Assembly (NCBI GenBank): GCA_963169665.1
Contig: CAUJET010000006.1
Span: 1-54,090 of the forward strand
Reading direction: 5' to 3'
Length of the DNA stretch: 54,090 bases
DNA from: Actinomycetota bacterium
GTDB taxonomy: Bacteria; Actinomycetota; Acidimicrobiia; Acidimicrobiales; Ilumatobacteraceae
How positions within the stretch are numbered: position 1 is the first letter of the stretch; every line of letters starts with the position of its first letter. The position numbers and the translations under genes are program-made. The notes below the pieces were generated by a model. That model was not told where the DNA came from, searched no databases, and worked only from the letters and a program-made list of their open reading frames with translations. This document shows positions 31,988-40,445 of the stretch, piece after piece.

Positions 31988-34861
31988 ATGCGCGTGCTCG
32001 GCCGCGAGCACGAACTCGCGACGATCAACGGCCGCCTCGAGCGGCTGGTGGCCGGACTCGACGGATCGGGGTGCATCGTCGTGGAGGCGCCGGCGGGGTC
32101 GGGGAAGTCGACCCTCTTGCGTGCGGTGCTCGAGCTCCCGGTCGTGACCTCGATGCACGTCCTGCGGTGCGCACCGACCGCAGCCGAGCGCGACCTCCCG
32201 TACGCCGCACTGGCGGATCTCGTCGCGGACCTCGTCAACGAACCGAACGATGCGGATGGCGAGGAACCGGGGGCCGAGCGCTGGCGAGCCGTGCTCGAAC
32301 GGGCACTCGCAGGCGACGCCGACCGGGACGCGGACCGGGACACCGATCCCGCCGGGGCCGCCGGGCTCGACGCTCGCTCGGTCGGACGGGCGTGTCGCGA
32401 CGCCTGGTCGGCGATCGCCGTCGCAACACCGGTGCTGGTCGTCGTCGACGATGCACAGTGGCTCGACACCGCCAGCGCCGCGGCGGTCGCCTACGCCGTT
32501 CGACGTCTCCCTGCCGCGGGTGTGCTCGTCGTCGCCGCCCGCCGAACGGTCCCGCCGATGTCGTCGTCGGCGACGTCACCCGGCTCGCCGGAGGCGGTCG
32601 CATTCGACCTCGGCGGCGACTCGATGCCGCTGTCACCCCTCCCGGCACCGATCATCTCGGCCATCGTCACCGAGTGGACCAACGATCGCGCCCGAATGGA
32701 CCTCGCGGCCGCTCGAACCGGTACGACGCAACCGCTCGACGGTCGGCGGCTGCGCGCCATCGTCGACGCGGCCGAAGGCAACCCGCTCTATGCCGTCGAA
32801 CTGGCACGAAGCGCGATGACGGCTCGGCACGACCGCGACCTGCTGACGGTGCCGCCATCGGTCGAGGAACTGCTCGGACACCGGCTGTCCGAGTTCGCGC
32901 TCGACGTCTCGCTCGCGCTCGCCGCCGTCGCCCTGCAGGGCCGACCCACGGTGACGATGCTGCGCCGGTTGGACCTGCTCGAACCGCTCGCTGTCGCCGA
33001 ACGCGCCGGCGTGGTCGACACGTCGTCGGGCCGCGCCGTGTACGCACATCCGTTGCTCGCCGCGGTAGCGCTGCAACGCACCGCAGCCATCGACCGTCGC
33101 ACCCTGCACCGCCGACTCGCGGAGGCCGCCGACGACCCGTTCGACCGCGTGCTCCACGCCGCTCGCGCTGCGGAACAGCCCGACGAGGCCCTGGCTGCCG
33201 AACTCGCCGAACTGGCCGACGAGATGCGTCGCCGCGGTGCCCGGGACCATGCCGCCGAGCTGGCCGGCCTCGCGCTCGAACTGACGCCGGCCGACCGGTC
33301 GGTGCGGCCTGCCCGAGCGGTGACCGCTGCACGGCTGTCCTTCCAGTGTGGTGACTCGGCGCTCGCGGCGGAACAGCTGTCGATCCTCGACACCGGCCCG
33401 ACGACGCCGACGAGAGATGTCGCATTCCGTGCCGCGCTGGTGCACGCCACGATGGCGTTCTCGTCGGGCACTGCGGCGAGCGCGCAGCAGTTCGCCGTGC
33501 GGGCGCTCGACCTCTGCGAGCAGGACGTCGATCGAATCGAGGTCCTCTCGCTCCTCGCCCGGATCTCGTACGACGACTTCGATCGAAGTGCGGTGCTCGC
33601 CCGCCAGGCACTCGACCTCGCCGAGCGGACACCCGTCCCGACGGCCGTGATGGCCTCTGCGCTCGTCGCTCGTGCCACCACCGATCTCATGACCGGCGAG
33701 GGCCTCGACCGTGTCGCCTTCGATCGAGCGATCGAGCTCGAACGGATCGAGGCCGACGGCGGCGGGCCGGGGTACGCCCCCGACTCGGCGTACGGCTCGC
33801 TGGCGGTGTTGCTGAAAGTGACCGACGAGCTCGACGAGGCGCGAGCGATGTTGCTCACGATGCTCGCGAGCAACGACGACGACGGCGCCGAGCCCTATGT
33901 GCGGTCTCACCTCCCGCAGCTCGAGCTGTGGGCGGGCAACTGGGACGCGGCCGAGGACCATGCGCACCGTCACCTCGACGCCGCGGTTCGGACCGGTCAG
34001 CACGAGCAAGCGGTGCAGGCACGGGCGAACCTCGCGTCGATCGAGCTCCATCGCGGCGACCTCGACGCGGCCCGCGCCACCGCCGAGGAGTTGCGCCGGT
34101 CCGGCGCCGCCGCCGGGGACGCGTGGACCGAGCGGAGCGGGCTCGGCGTGCTCGGCGCGGTCGCCATGGCGGAGGGCGACGCCGAACTGGCGGTGGAGCT
34201 GCTGGGTGGTTGGCACCGCCTGGCCGAGCAGATGGGCCTGCGCGAGCCGGGGTACTGCCGCTTCGACGCCGACTACGTGGAGGCACTGGTGAGCACCGGG
34301 CGGCTCGACGCCGCTGGCCGTCACGCCGACCTCATGGCGCAGCGGGCCGAACACATCGGTCGACACACGGCGACAGCGATCGCCCAGCGGGTGCAGGCGT
34401 TGGTGGCCGGTGCGACGGGTGACCGCGACCGTGCCGTCTCGCTCGGACGTCGCGCGGTCGAGTCCCTCGCGGCGTCGCCGCTCGTGGTCGAGCACGCCCG
34501 TGCCCTGCTCACGCTGGGTCAGGTCCATCGCCGGTTCAAGGAGAAGGCTGCGGCGCGCGACGCCCTGACCGCCGCGTTGCAGATCTTCGAGCGCCTCGGG
34601 GCCGAGCACTTCGCCGAACGGGCGCGCACGGACCTCGGCCGACTCGGGCTCAGGCCCGCGGCCGGGCTCGGCCTCACCGCGACCGAGCAGCGCGTTGCCG
34701 AATCGGCCGCCACCGGCAAGACGATGCGACAGGTGGCCGACGAGCTGTTCATGAGTCCGAAGACGGCTGAGGCCAACCTGTCACGGGTGTACCGCAAGCT
34801 CGGTGTCGGTTCGCGCGCCGAGCTCGCGACCTGGTTCGCCGAACGTCGACACCAGGGCTGA
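31988..34861 (+). CDS. Large LuxR-family (LAL/STAND) transcriptional regulator
   Basis: 957 residues. Residues 1-30 (MRVLGREHELATINGRLERL) open an AAA/STAND ATPase with Walker A EAPAGSGKSTLL (about 33-44) and Walker B VLVVVDDAQWLD (about 150-161). A long all-helical, TPR-like region (about 380-860) follows, and the C-terminal LuxR helix-turn-helix (about 895-950) has LTATEQRVAESAATGKTMRQ...LFMSPKTAEANLSRVYRKLGV. Such proteins are ATP-dependent activators that sense a ligand or protein through the helical region. It follows the GNAT gene directly and is followed after 76 nt by a separate leaderless operon of secreted proteins, a plausible target. Confidence 0.9.
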   Translation: MRVLGREHELATINGRLERLVAGLDGSGCIVVEAPAGSGKSTLLRAVLELPVVTSMHVLRCAPTAAERDLPYAALADLVADLVNEPNDADGEEPGAERWRAVLERALAGDADRDADRDTDPAGAAGLDARSVGRACRDAWSAIAVATPVLVVVDDAQWLDTASAAAVAYAVRRLPAAGVLVVAARRTVPPMSSSATSPGSPEAVAFDLGGDSMPLSPLPAPIISAIVTEWTNDRARMDLAAARTGTTQPLDGRRLRAIVDAAEGNPLYAVELARSAMTARHDRDLLTVPPSVEELLGHRLSEFALDVSLALAAVALQGRPTVTMLRRLDLLEPLAVAERAGVVDTSSGRAVYAHPLLAAVALQRTAAIDRRTLHRRLAEAADDPFDRVLHAARAAEQPDEALAAELAELADEMRRRGARDHAAELAGLALELTPADRSVRPARAVTAARLSFQCGDSALAAEQLSILDTGPTTPTRDVAFRAALVHATMAFSSGTAASAQQFAVRALDLCEQDVDRIEVLSLLARISYDDFDRSAVLARQALDLAERTPVPTAVMASALVARATTDLMTGEGLDRVAFDRAIELERIEADGGGPGYAPDSAYGSLAVLLKVTDELDEARAMLLTMLASNDDDGAEPYVRSHLPQLELWAGNWDAAEDHAHRHLDAAVRTGQHEQAVQARANLASIELHRGDLDAARATAEELRRSGAAAGDAWTERSGLGVLGAVAMAEGDAELAVELLGGWHRLAEQMGLREPGYCRFDADYVEALVSTGRLDAAGRHADLMAQRAEHIGRHTATAIAQRVQALVAGATGDRDRAVSLGRRAVESLAASPLVVEHARALLTLGQVHRRFKEKAAARDALTAALQIFERLGAEHFAERARTDLGRLGLRPAAGLGLTATEQRVAESAATGKTMRQVADELFMSPKTAEANLSRVYRKLGVGSRAELATWFAERRHQG

Positions 34862-34924
34862 CCGAACCCGCGGTGACGGGACGTTCCGAGGGGATCCCCG
34901 GATTCGTCCGATCGTGTCGATCCG

Positions 34925-34930
34925 TACCGT
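34925..34930 (+). promoter_or_regulatory. -10 hexamer TACCGT of the small-protein operon (leaderless)
   Basis: Seven nt before the GTG at 34938; it is the main reason to call the 59-residue gene. Confidence 0.6.
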
Positions 34931-34937
34931 CGGTCGT

Positions 34938-35117
34938 GTGGACGACACCGCTCCCCTCGATGGCTTCGGCCGGCGACCGGCGTGGATCAACCCCTTCCAC
35001 GACGACCCCGACACGGCCACCTCGGTCACCGCGGCCGACACCGAACCCTCCGTGGACGCGGACGAGGGACCGTCGGCCACCGCTCCCGTCTCGACACCTC
35101 CTGAGAGGACCACATGA
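34938..35117 (+). CDS. Small acidic hypothetical protein, first gene of a secreted-protein operon
   Basis: 59 residues from GTG, no family recognised. The first half (MDDTAPLDGFGRRPAWINPF) has aromatic and basic residues; the second half is acidic and rich in Thr, Ser and Pro. No signal peptide or TM segment. Two independent features support it as a gene: TACCGT sits 7 nt before the GTG, the same spacing as its established leaderless neighbours, and its TGA overlaps the ATG of the Tat-exported protein (ATGA). Its translation would deliver ribosomes to the next gene. It may be a leader that only couples translation, or a small partner of the exported product. Confidence 0.6.
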   Translation: MDDTAPLDGFGRRPAWINPFHDDPDTATSVTAADTEPSVDADEGPSATAPVSTPPERTT

Positions 35118-36190
35118 ATCACGATCAACACGACCCGTACGACCCGCACGACCCGCTCACCGAGCCAGAGGCGGCAGACCCTCACCTCGACCCGACCCAG
35201 GGTGACCACTCGCGGCGGACGATGGTGCGGACGCTCCTCGGCGCCGCTGCGGGCGCCGCGGTCGCATCCGTCGCAGCGGTGGCGACCGATCATCGGCACG
35301 CCCAGGCGGCGACCGGGACGATGATCTACGGGGCCACGAACAACTCGGGCCTCGACACGACCGTGCTCCGAGCGAACGTCGCCGGTGGGCGAACCCTGTC
35401 GGTGATCAACTTCGAGCCCAACGGCTATGCGGTCGCCGGCGAGGCCGACACCGTCTACGGCGGATACGGCAACTTCTACGGGATCGACATGACCGCGGGA
35501 GGCACGGGCGCCCGGCTGCGGGGAAATTTCGTCGGCGTCATCGCTCTCGCACAGAACAGTGGCGGCGGCGAGAGCATCGGTGTGCAGGCGGTCGCCGACA
35601 CCTATGGCGTGGTCGCGTCGGCCGATCGGGCACAGCTCATGCTGGTCAAGGAGGCGACGATGTCTCCCGGCCAGCACTACAGCGGCGAGATGATCGCGGT
35701 CGGCACCGGGGCCGATGCCGAACTCTGGTTCGTCGTCACCGACGGCAACCCCGGCGTGGCGCGCAAGATCGCCGGCCCCGGCACTGCCGGTTCGCTCCAT
35801 CCGGTCGACCCCTTCCGCGTGTACGACTCTCGTCTGGACCCGGCGTTCGCGAACAGCCGGTTGGCGAGTGGTGAGAGCCGGCTGATCAGCGTGGCCGACG
35901 CTCGGCGGCTCGACACGGGCGCCGTCACGACCGCAGGCGCGGTCCCCGACGGTGCGACAGCGATCGCGTACAACCTCACCGTGGTCGACACCGTGGGTGC
36001 CGGCTTCCTCGCCGTCACGCCGGGTGGGGCGACGTCGTACGGCGCATCGGCGATCAACTGGTCGGCCACCGGCCAGGCGCTCGCCAACGGTCAGCTCGTG
36101 AAGCTCGACGAGAGTCGGCGGGTACAGGTCTTCGCCGGCGGCGGTGGCTCGGCACACGTCGTCATCGATGTCCAGGGGTACTACCGATGA
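35114..36190 (+). CDS. Tat-exported surface protein with C-terminal beta domain
   Basis: 358 residues. A His/Asp/Pro-rich cytoplasmic N-terminus (1-33) precedes a twin-arginine signal (SRRTMVRTLLGAAAGAA, about 34-50) and cleavage near HAQA-ATG. The middle (about 70-215) is Gly-rich with short repeats such as GEADTVYGGYG and GVQAVADTYGVV, suggesting a stacked beta structure. The C-terminal ~130 residues begin DPFRVYDSR and end HVVIDVQGYY, a module I recognise as recurring in actinobacterial secreted proteins but cannot name. ATGA overlaps both upstream and downstream genes. Probably folded before export, then surface-attached or released. Confidence 0.8.
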   Translation: MNHDQHDPYDPHDPLTEPEAADPHLDPTQGDHSRRTMVRTLLGAAAGAAVASVAAVATDHRHAQAATGTMIYGATNNSGLDTTVLRANVAGGRTLSVINFEPNGYAVAGEADTVYGGYGNFYGIDMTAGGTGARLRGNFVGVIALAQNSGGGESIGVQAVADTYGVVASADRAQLMLVKEATMSPGQHYSGEMIAVGTGADAELWFVVTDGNPGVARKIAGPGTAGSLHPVDPFRVYDSRLDPAFANSRLASGESRLISVADARRLDTGAVTTAGAVPDGATAIAYNLTVVDTVGAGFLAVTPGGATSYGASAINWSATGQALANGQLVKLDESRRVQVFAGGGGSAHVVIDVQGYYR

Positions 36191-36852
36191 ACCGTCGCCT
36201 GATCACCCTCGTCATGTCGCTCGCCGCCGGTGCGGCCATCCTCTCCGCCTGCGGGGGCGACGATTCGTCGGCCGGCAGCACCGTGACGTCGGTCGCCGCG
36301 ACCGTGGCCGACGCCGAATCGGGCGCGGAGCCCGCGGCGACCACGGCGGCCACGGCGATGGGCGCCGAGCCCACGCTGCCCGACGACACGGCAGCGTCAC
36401 CGACGGCGCCGGCGGATCCTTCGTCGACAGCCTCGGCCGATGCGTGCACCGCACTGCCCTCGCTCGAGCAGGTCAGCGCGACGATGGGCGTGACGTTGAC
36501 GACCGCCACCCCGCTGGAGCGCGGCCCGGGATTCGACCTGTGCGAGGTCGGCGGCGCTGCGGACGGCGTGACGAACGTGCAGTTCACCCGGCTCACCGAC
36601 ACCACCCGCGAGCAGTCGATCGCCCTGGCCGAACAGCTGGGGTACCCCGCCACCGATCTCACCGACCCGGCGCTTCCCGGTGGATTCACCTACGCGGGCA
36701 CCGCGGCGATCAACCTCGACGGCGTCGAGTACACCGTGCAGGCCATCGGACTCGACACGCTGGGCGATCCGAACTCGCCCGTCGCCACCGAACGATCGGC
36801 TCAACTCCTCGTCATCTGGCTGGCGAACCTGGGGTTGGCACCCCTCAGCTGA
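36187..36852 (+). CDS. Lipoprotein, last gene of the secreted-protein operon
   Basis: 221 residues. Signal peptide with lipobox ILSAC, then a low-complexity Ala/Thr/Ser/Asp spacer (about 25-85) and a compact C-terminal domain (about 87-221) with two Cys residues (DACTALPS and DLCEVGG) likely to pair, in the style of DUF3558-like actinobacterial lipoproteins, though I do not assert membership. Starts by ATGA overlap with the Tat protein gene, so the three products are made together. Its stop overlaps the tail of the convergent GGDEF-EAL gene by 8 nt. Confidence 0.75.
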   Translation: MNRRLITLVMSLAAGAAILSACGGDDSSAGSTVTSVAATVADAESGAEPAATTAATAMGAEPTLPDDTAASPTAPADPSSTASADACTALPSLEQVSATMGVTLTTATPLERGPGFDLCEVGGAADGVTNVQFTRLTDTTREQSIALAEQLGYPATDLTDPALPGGFTYAGTAAINLDGVEYTVQAIGLDTLGDPNSPVATERSAQLLVIWLANLGLAPLS

Positions 36853-39412
36853 CCGACGTCGCCTCGGCGGCGAGCGGCCTCGAGTCGAGCGGCGGATCGA
36901 GGCGGTCGGCCAGCCATTGCTCGAGCGCACCCAGCGGCATCGGACGAGCGATGCCGAAACCCTGGACGACGTCGCAGCCCATCGTTCGGAGCTGCTCGAC
37001 GACCGCACGGCTCTCGGCTCCCTCGGCCACCACGGTCATGCCCAGGTTGTGGCCGAGGTCGATCGTCGAGCGCACGATCACCTCGTCCTGCTGCTCGGTG
37101 AGCAGGTCGGTCACGAAGCTGCGGTCGATCTTCAGCTCGGTCACCGGCAGCTTGCGCAGATAGCTGAGGGACGAGTACCCGGTGCCGAAGTCGTCGATCG
37201 AGAGCCGGACCCCGATGCGATGCAGTCGGTCGATCGTCGATCGCGTGCGAGGTCCGTCGACCAAGAGCGACCCTTCGGTGATCTCGAAGGTCAGCTGGTC
37301 GGCGGCGATGCCGAACTGGTCGAGCCGGCGCTCGATCCGGTCACCGAGCAGCTCGTCGAACAGGTCCTGGGTCGAGAGGTTCACCGCCAGTCCGAGTGCG
37401 TGCCCGCCGGTGTGCACTCGAGCGAGGGCTTCGACCGCCGCGCCGATCACGTGGTCGGTGAGCGAGCGGATCAGCCCGCTCTCCTCGGCCACCTTGATGA
37501 AGTCGACCGGCGGCACCCACCCCCGCGTCGGGTGATGCCACCTGGCCAGGGCCTCCACACCGCTCACACGATCCGTCGCGAGGTCGAGCTTCGGCTGGAA
37601 GTGGATCTGGATCTCCTCCCCGTGGATCGCGGCCCGGAGATCGGTCAGCATCGACAGTCGGGCGGGCGTACGCCGGTCGATCTCCTCACGATGGAAGTCG
37701 TGTCCGAGATGCTGCGTCTTCGCGTGGTACATCGCCACGTCCGCGCGGCGCACGAGCTCGGCCGGATCGTCGTCCGGCATCGCGATCGCGACGCCCGCGC
37801 TCACGGTGACGACAACCTCGAGACCATCGAGCGCGAACGGACGACCGGTCGCATCGATGCATGTGCGGAGGAACTCGTCGATCGCGTCGGCATCGGCCCG
37901 GCGACCGAACAGTGCGAACTCGTCGCCGGCGAAGCGGGCGAGGAGATCGTCGGGAGCGAGCAGCAGACCGATCCGCCAAGCGAACTGCACGAGTACCTGA
38001 TCGCCCGCGTGGTGCCCGAGGGTGTCGTTCACCTCCTTGAACCGGTCGAGGTCGAACATCACCACGAACAGGTCGCCGTCATCGGCTCCGGCCGGCACGT
38101 CGGAGCATCGAGCGAGCAGCGCCTGCTCGAACGAGGACCGATTCGGGAGACCGGTCAACGGGTCGTGGCTCGCCTCGTGCTGGACGCGCCGGTGCAGCAG
38201 GCTCCGTCCCATCCCCGCCGCCAGCTGATCGGCGATGTTCTGCAGTCGCTGGGCATCGGCGTCGTCGAACGCGTCGGCCATGCCGTCCCGCCCGCCGACG
38301 ACGACCAGTCCGACGCCGGTACGCACGGCCTCGACGTCGATCGGGCGGGCACCGTTGCCGTTGCCCTGACCGATGCCGTCGGTGAGGACGCATGGTGACG
38401 TTGCCGAGTCGCCCCGGATCACGACGGCGAGGCAGCCGTCGGCCCGATGATGGGCGCTGGTGCGGCTGCCGCCGGCGAGCACCGACGACCACGTCGGGTC
38501 GTCGACACTCCTCGGGAGGCCGTCGATCGGTGGTCCGCACGATGCCGCCCCGACCAGGCCGCCATCGGCGAACACCAGGATCGCTGCCTGTCGAGCGTGC
38601 ATGAGTCGGGCCGCATCCTCCACCGCGACGTCGATCATGTGCCGGAGATCGACGACGTCGGCGATCCCAGCGGCGAACCCGTGCATCGCCTCGAGGTCGT
38701 CGAACCGGGTGCGGAGCCCGCAGTACTCGCGGACCAGCAGCCACATGGCTGCGATGGGCACGAGCCCGAGCGGGGTGAGCCATGGCGACAGCAGCGCCGG
38801 GGCGACGGTCAGCCCGCCCAGGAGACCGTTGAGCGCGAACACCCACGTCGACGTCCGGAGGTCGACGCGGACCAACTCCCAGAATCCGCCGGCGAACTGC
38901 GCGATCGCGATGCGCACGATGACCGCGCTCACGAGCGACATCGCCAATGTGCCGAGCACCGCAGCGACGATCGACGCAACGACCGAGTCGCCGGATCGCT
39001 CGACGATCGATCGGAAGACGAACGTGGCGACGACCGCATCGCAGAGGAAGACACACATGTTGAACAGCCACTTGTGCAGTTCGGGCGGCCGAGGTCTACA
39101 GCTCACGGCCGAGGCGACCACGACCCACATCACGATGGCGAGGCGCACATCGACGAAGAACAGCGCGAACGCCATCGGCACCTCGTTCACCGACACGGTG
39201 ACGACGTCGAGTCGGAACTCGAGGTGGAACACGACCAGCTGACCGAACGCGAACCCGACGGCGAGCAGCACCACCCCCCACCACGGCACCGGCAGGATCG
39301 CCTGCGGCGACCCAGGGGTGATCGCGAAGAGACCCGCACACGCAGCGATCACCGCTGCCCCGAGCAGCGACACGCGAACCATCGGGTTCGTCCACGCCTG
39401 CCTGATACTCAT
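36845..39412 (-). CDS. Membrane-bound GGDEF-EAL cyclic-di-GMP enzyme
   Basis: 855 residues. N-terminal membrane sensor of about six to eight TM helices (about 12-240, MASE-like), a GAF-like domain (about 260-430), GGDEF domain (about 440-590) with RFAGDEFALF, i.e. AGDEF in place of GGDEF, then a full EAL domain (about 600-850) with EALARWHHP, NLSTQDL, FEITEG, DDFGTGYSSLSYL and the PxxxxKID..F block. It can make and/or degrade c-di-GMP; EAL residues look intact, while the GGDEF signature has the Ala variant found in many active cyclases. The ATG at 39412 is chosen just before the first TM; no ribosome site and only a weak CACGGT box 8 nt upstream, so the start is uncertain. Confidence 0.88.
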   Translation of the reverse strand: MSIRQAWTNPMVRVSLLGAAVIAACAGLFAITPGSPQAILPVPWWGVVLLAVGFAFGQLVVFHLEFRLDVVTVSVNEVPMAFALFFVDVRLAIVMWVVVASAVSCRPRPPELHKWLFNMCVFLCDAVVATFVFRSIVERSGDSVVASIVAAVLGTLAMSLVSAVIVRIAIAQFAGGFWELVRVDLRTSTWVFALNGLLGGLTVAPALLSPWLTPLGLVPIAAMWLLVREYCGLRTRFDDLEAMHGFAAGIADVVDLRHMIDVAVEDAARLMHARQAAILVFADGGLVGAASCGPPIDGLPRSVDDPTWSSVLAGGSRTSAHHRADGCLAVVIRGDSATSPCVLTDGIGQGNGNGARPIDVEAVRTGVGLVVVGGRDGMADAFDDADAQRLQNIADQLAAGMGRSLLHRRVQHEASHDPLTGLPNRSSFEQALLARCSDVPAGADDGDLFVVMFDLDRFKEVNDTLGHHAGDQVLVQFAWRIGLLLAPDDLLARFAGDEFALFGRRADADAIDEFLRTCIDATGRPFALDGLEVVVTVSAGVAIAMPDDDPAELVRRADVAMYHAKTQHLGHDFHREEIDRRTPARLSMLTDLRAAIHGEEIQIHFQPKLDLATDRVSGVEALARWHHPTRGWVPPVDFIKVAEESGLIRSLTDHVIGAAVEALARVHTGGHALGLAVNLSTQDLFDELLGDRIERRLDQFGIAADQLTFEITEGSLLVDGPRTRSTIDRLHRIGVRLSIDDFGTGYSSLSYLRKLPVTELKIDRSFVTDLLTEQQDEVIVRSTIDLGHNLGMTVVAEGAESRAVVEQLRTMGCDVVQGFGIARPMPLGALEQWLADRLDPPLDSRPLAAEATSVS

Positions 39413-39535
39413 CCGCGGTGACCGTGTGAGACCTCGGGACGAATGCTGGCGCCAGATCCGATCTTGACGAATCCTTGCCACAGCGCCATCTCGCCGACGC
39501 GCTGACATCCCGGATCGAATGCGCCCGGCACGGTC

Positions 39536-39541
39536 TACGAT
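39536..39541 (+). promoter_or_regulatory. -10 hexamer TACGAT (leaderless)
   Basis: Six nt before the ATG at 39548. Confidence 0.55.
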
Positions 39542-39547
39542 CGACCC

Positions 39548-40309
39548 ATGCGCATCGCGGCCGTGCAGCACGACATCGTCTGGAACGATCGCGAGGCGAA
39601 CTTCGAACGCCTGGCCCCACGCATCCGTGGGGCGGCCGCCTCGGGCGCCCGTCTGGTGCTGCTGAGCGAGACCTACTCGACCGGCTTCGCGGTCGACGCC
39701 GAAGGTCTGGGCGAGCCCGAGGGAGGGCCATCGGCGACGTTCCTGCTCGACCAGGCGCGCGAGCACGACGTGTGGGTGGGCGGCAGCTGCCCCGAGCTCG
39801 GTGACGACGGCGACCCGCGCCCGTTCAACAGCTTCGTGCTCGCCGGGCCCGACGGCACCGTGCACCGGTACCGCAAGATCCACCCGTTCGGCTACGGCGG
39901 CGAGGACAAGCACTTCCGGGCCGGCGAGCAGTTCCGCACCATCACCATCGACGACGTCCGCGTCAGCATGTTCGTCTGCTACGACCTGCGCTTCGCCGAC
40001 GAGTTCTGGCAGCTCGCCCGCGACACCGATGTGTACCTCGTGCCTGCCAACTGGCCCGAGCCCCGGCGCACCCATTGGATGTCGCTGCTGCAGGCGCGCG
40101 CGATCGAGAACCTCGCCTACGTGGTCGGCTGCAACCGCGTGGGTGCGGGCGGTGGGCTCACCTACGTCGGCGACAGCCGCATCGTCGACCCGCTGGGCGA
40201 GTTCCTCGCCACGGGTGCCGTCGGCGAGACCGTCCTGCTGGCCGACGTCGACCCGGCCCACGTGACGGCCACCCGTCAGCGCTTCGGCTTCCTCGACGAC
40301 CGCCGCTGA
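39548..40309 (+). CDS. Carbon-nitrogen hydrolase (nitrilase superfamily)
   Basis: 253 residues with the Glu-Lys-Cys triad: Glu in LLSETYSTGF, Lys in RYRKIHPFGYGG and Cys in MFVCYDLRFADEF. Length and motifs fit the omega-amidase/YafV branch, which hydrolyses amides such as 2-oxoglutaramate; the precise substrate is not determined. The C-terminal DPLGEFLATG segment is normal. A TACGAT box 6 nt before the ATG indicates a leaderless message. Divergent from the GGDEF-EAL gene with about 135 bp between starts. Confidence 0.9.
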   Translation: MRIAAVQHDIVWNDREANFERLAPRIRGAAASGARLVLLSETYSTGFAVDAEGLGEPEGGPSATFLLDQAREHDVWVGGSCPELGDDGDPRPFNSFVLAGPDGTVHRYRKIHPFGYGGEDKHFRAGEQFRTITIDDVRVSMFVCYDLRFADEFWQLARDTDVYLVPANWPEPRRTHWMSLLQARAIENLAYVVGCNRVGAGGGLTYVGDSRIVDPLGEFLATGAVGETVLLADVDPAHVTATRQRFGFLDDRR

Positions 40310-40445
40310 GCGAGACGCTCGATCGGTGGTTCCGATGCACCTCCGAACGGCACGGGCTTCACGCTTCGCATGGAGCACGGGAGCACGAGCGGTCAATGAT
40401 GTCCGCGTGATCGAATCACGATTCGGGCGGGAGAGGTAGGCGGGA

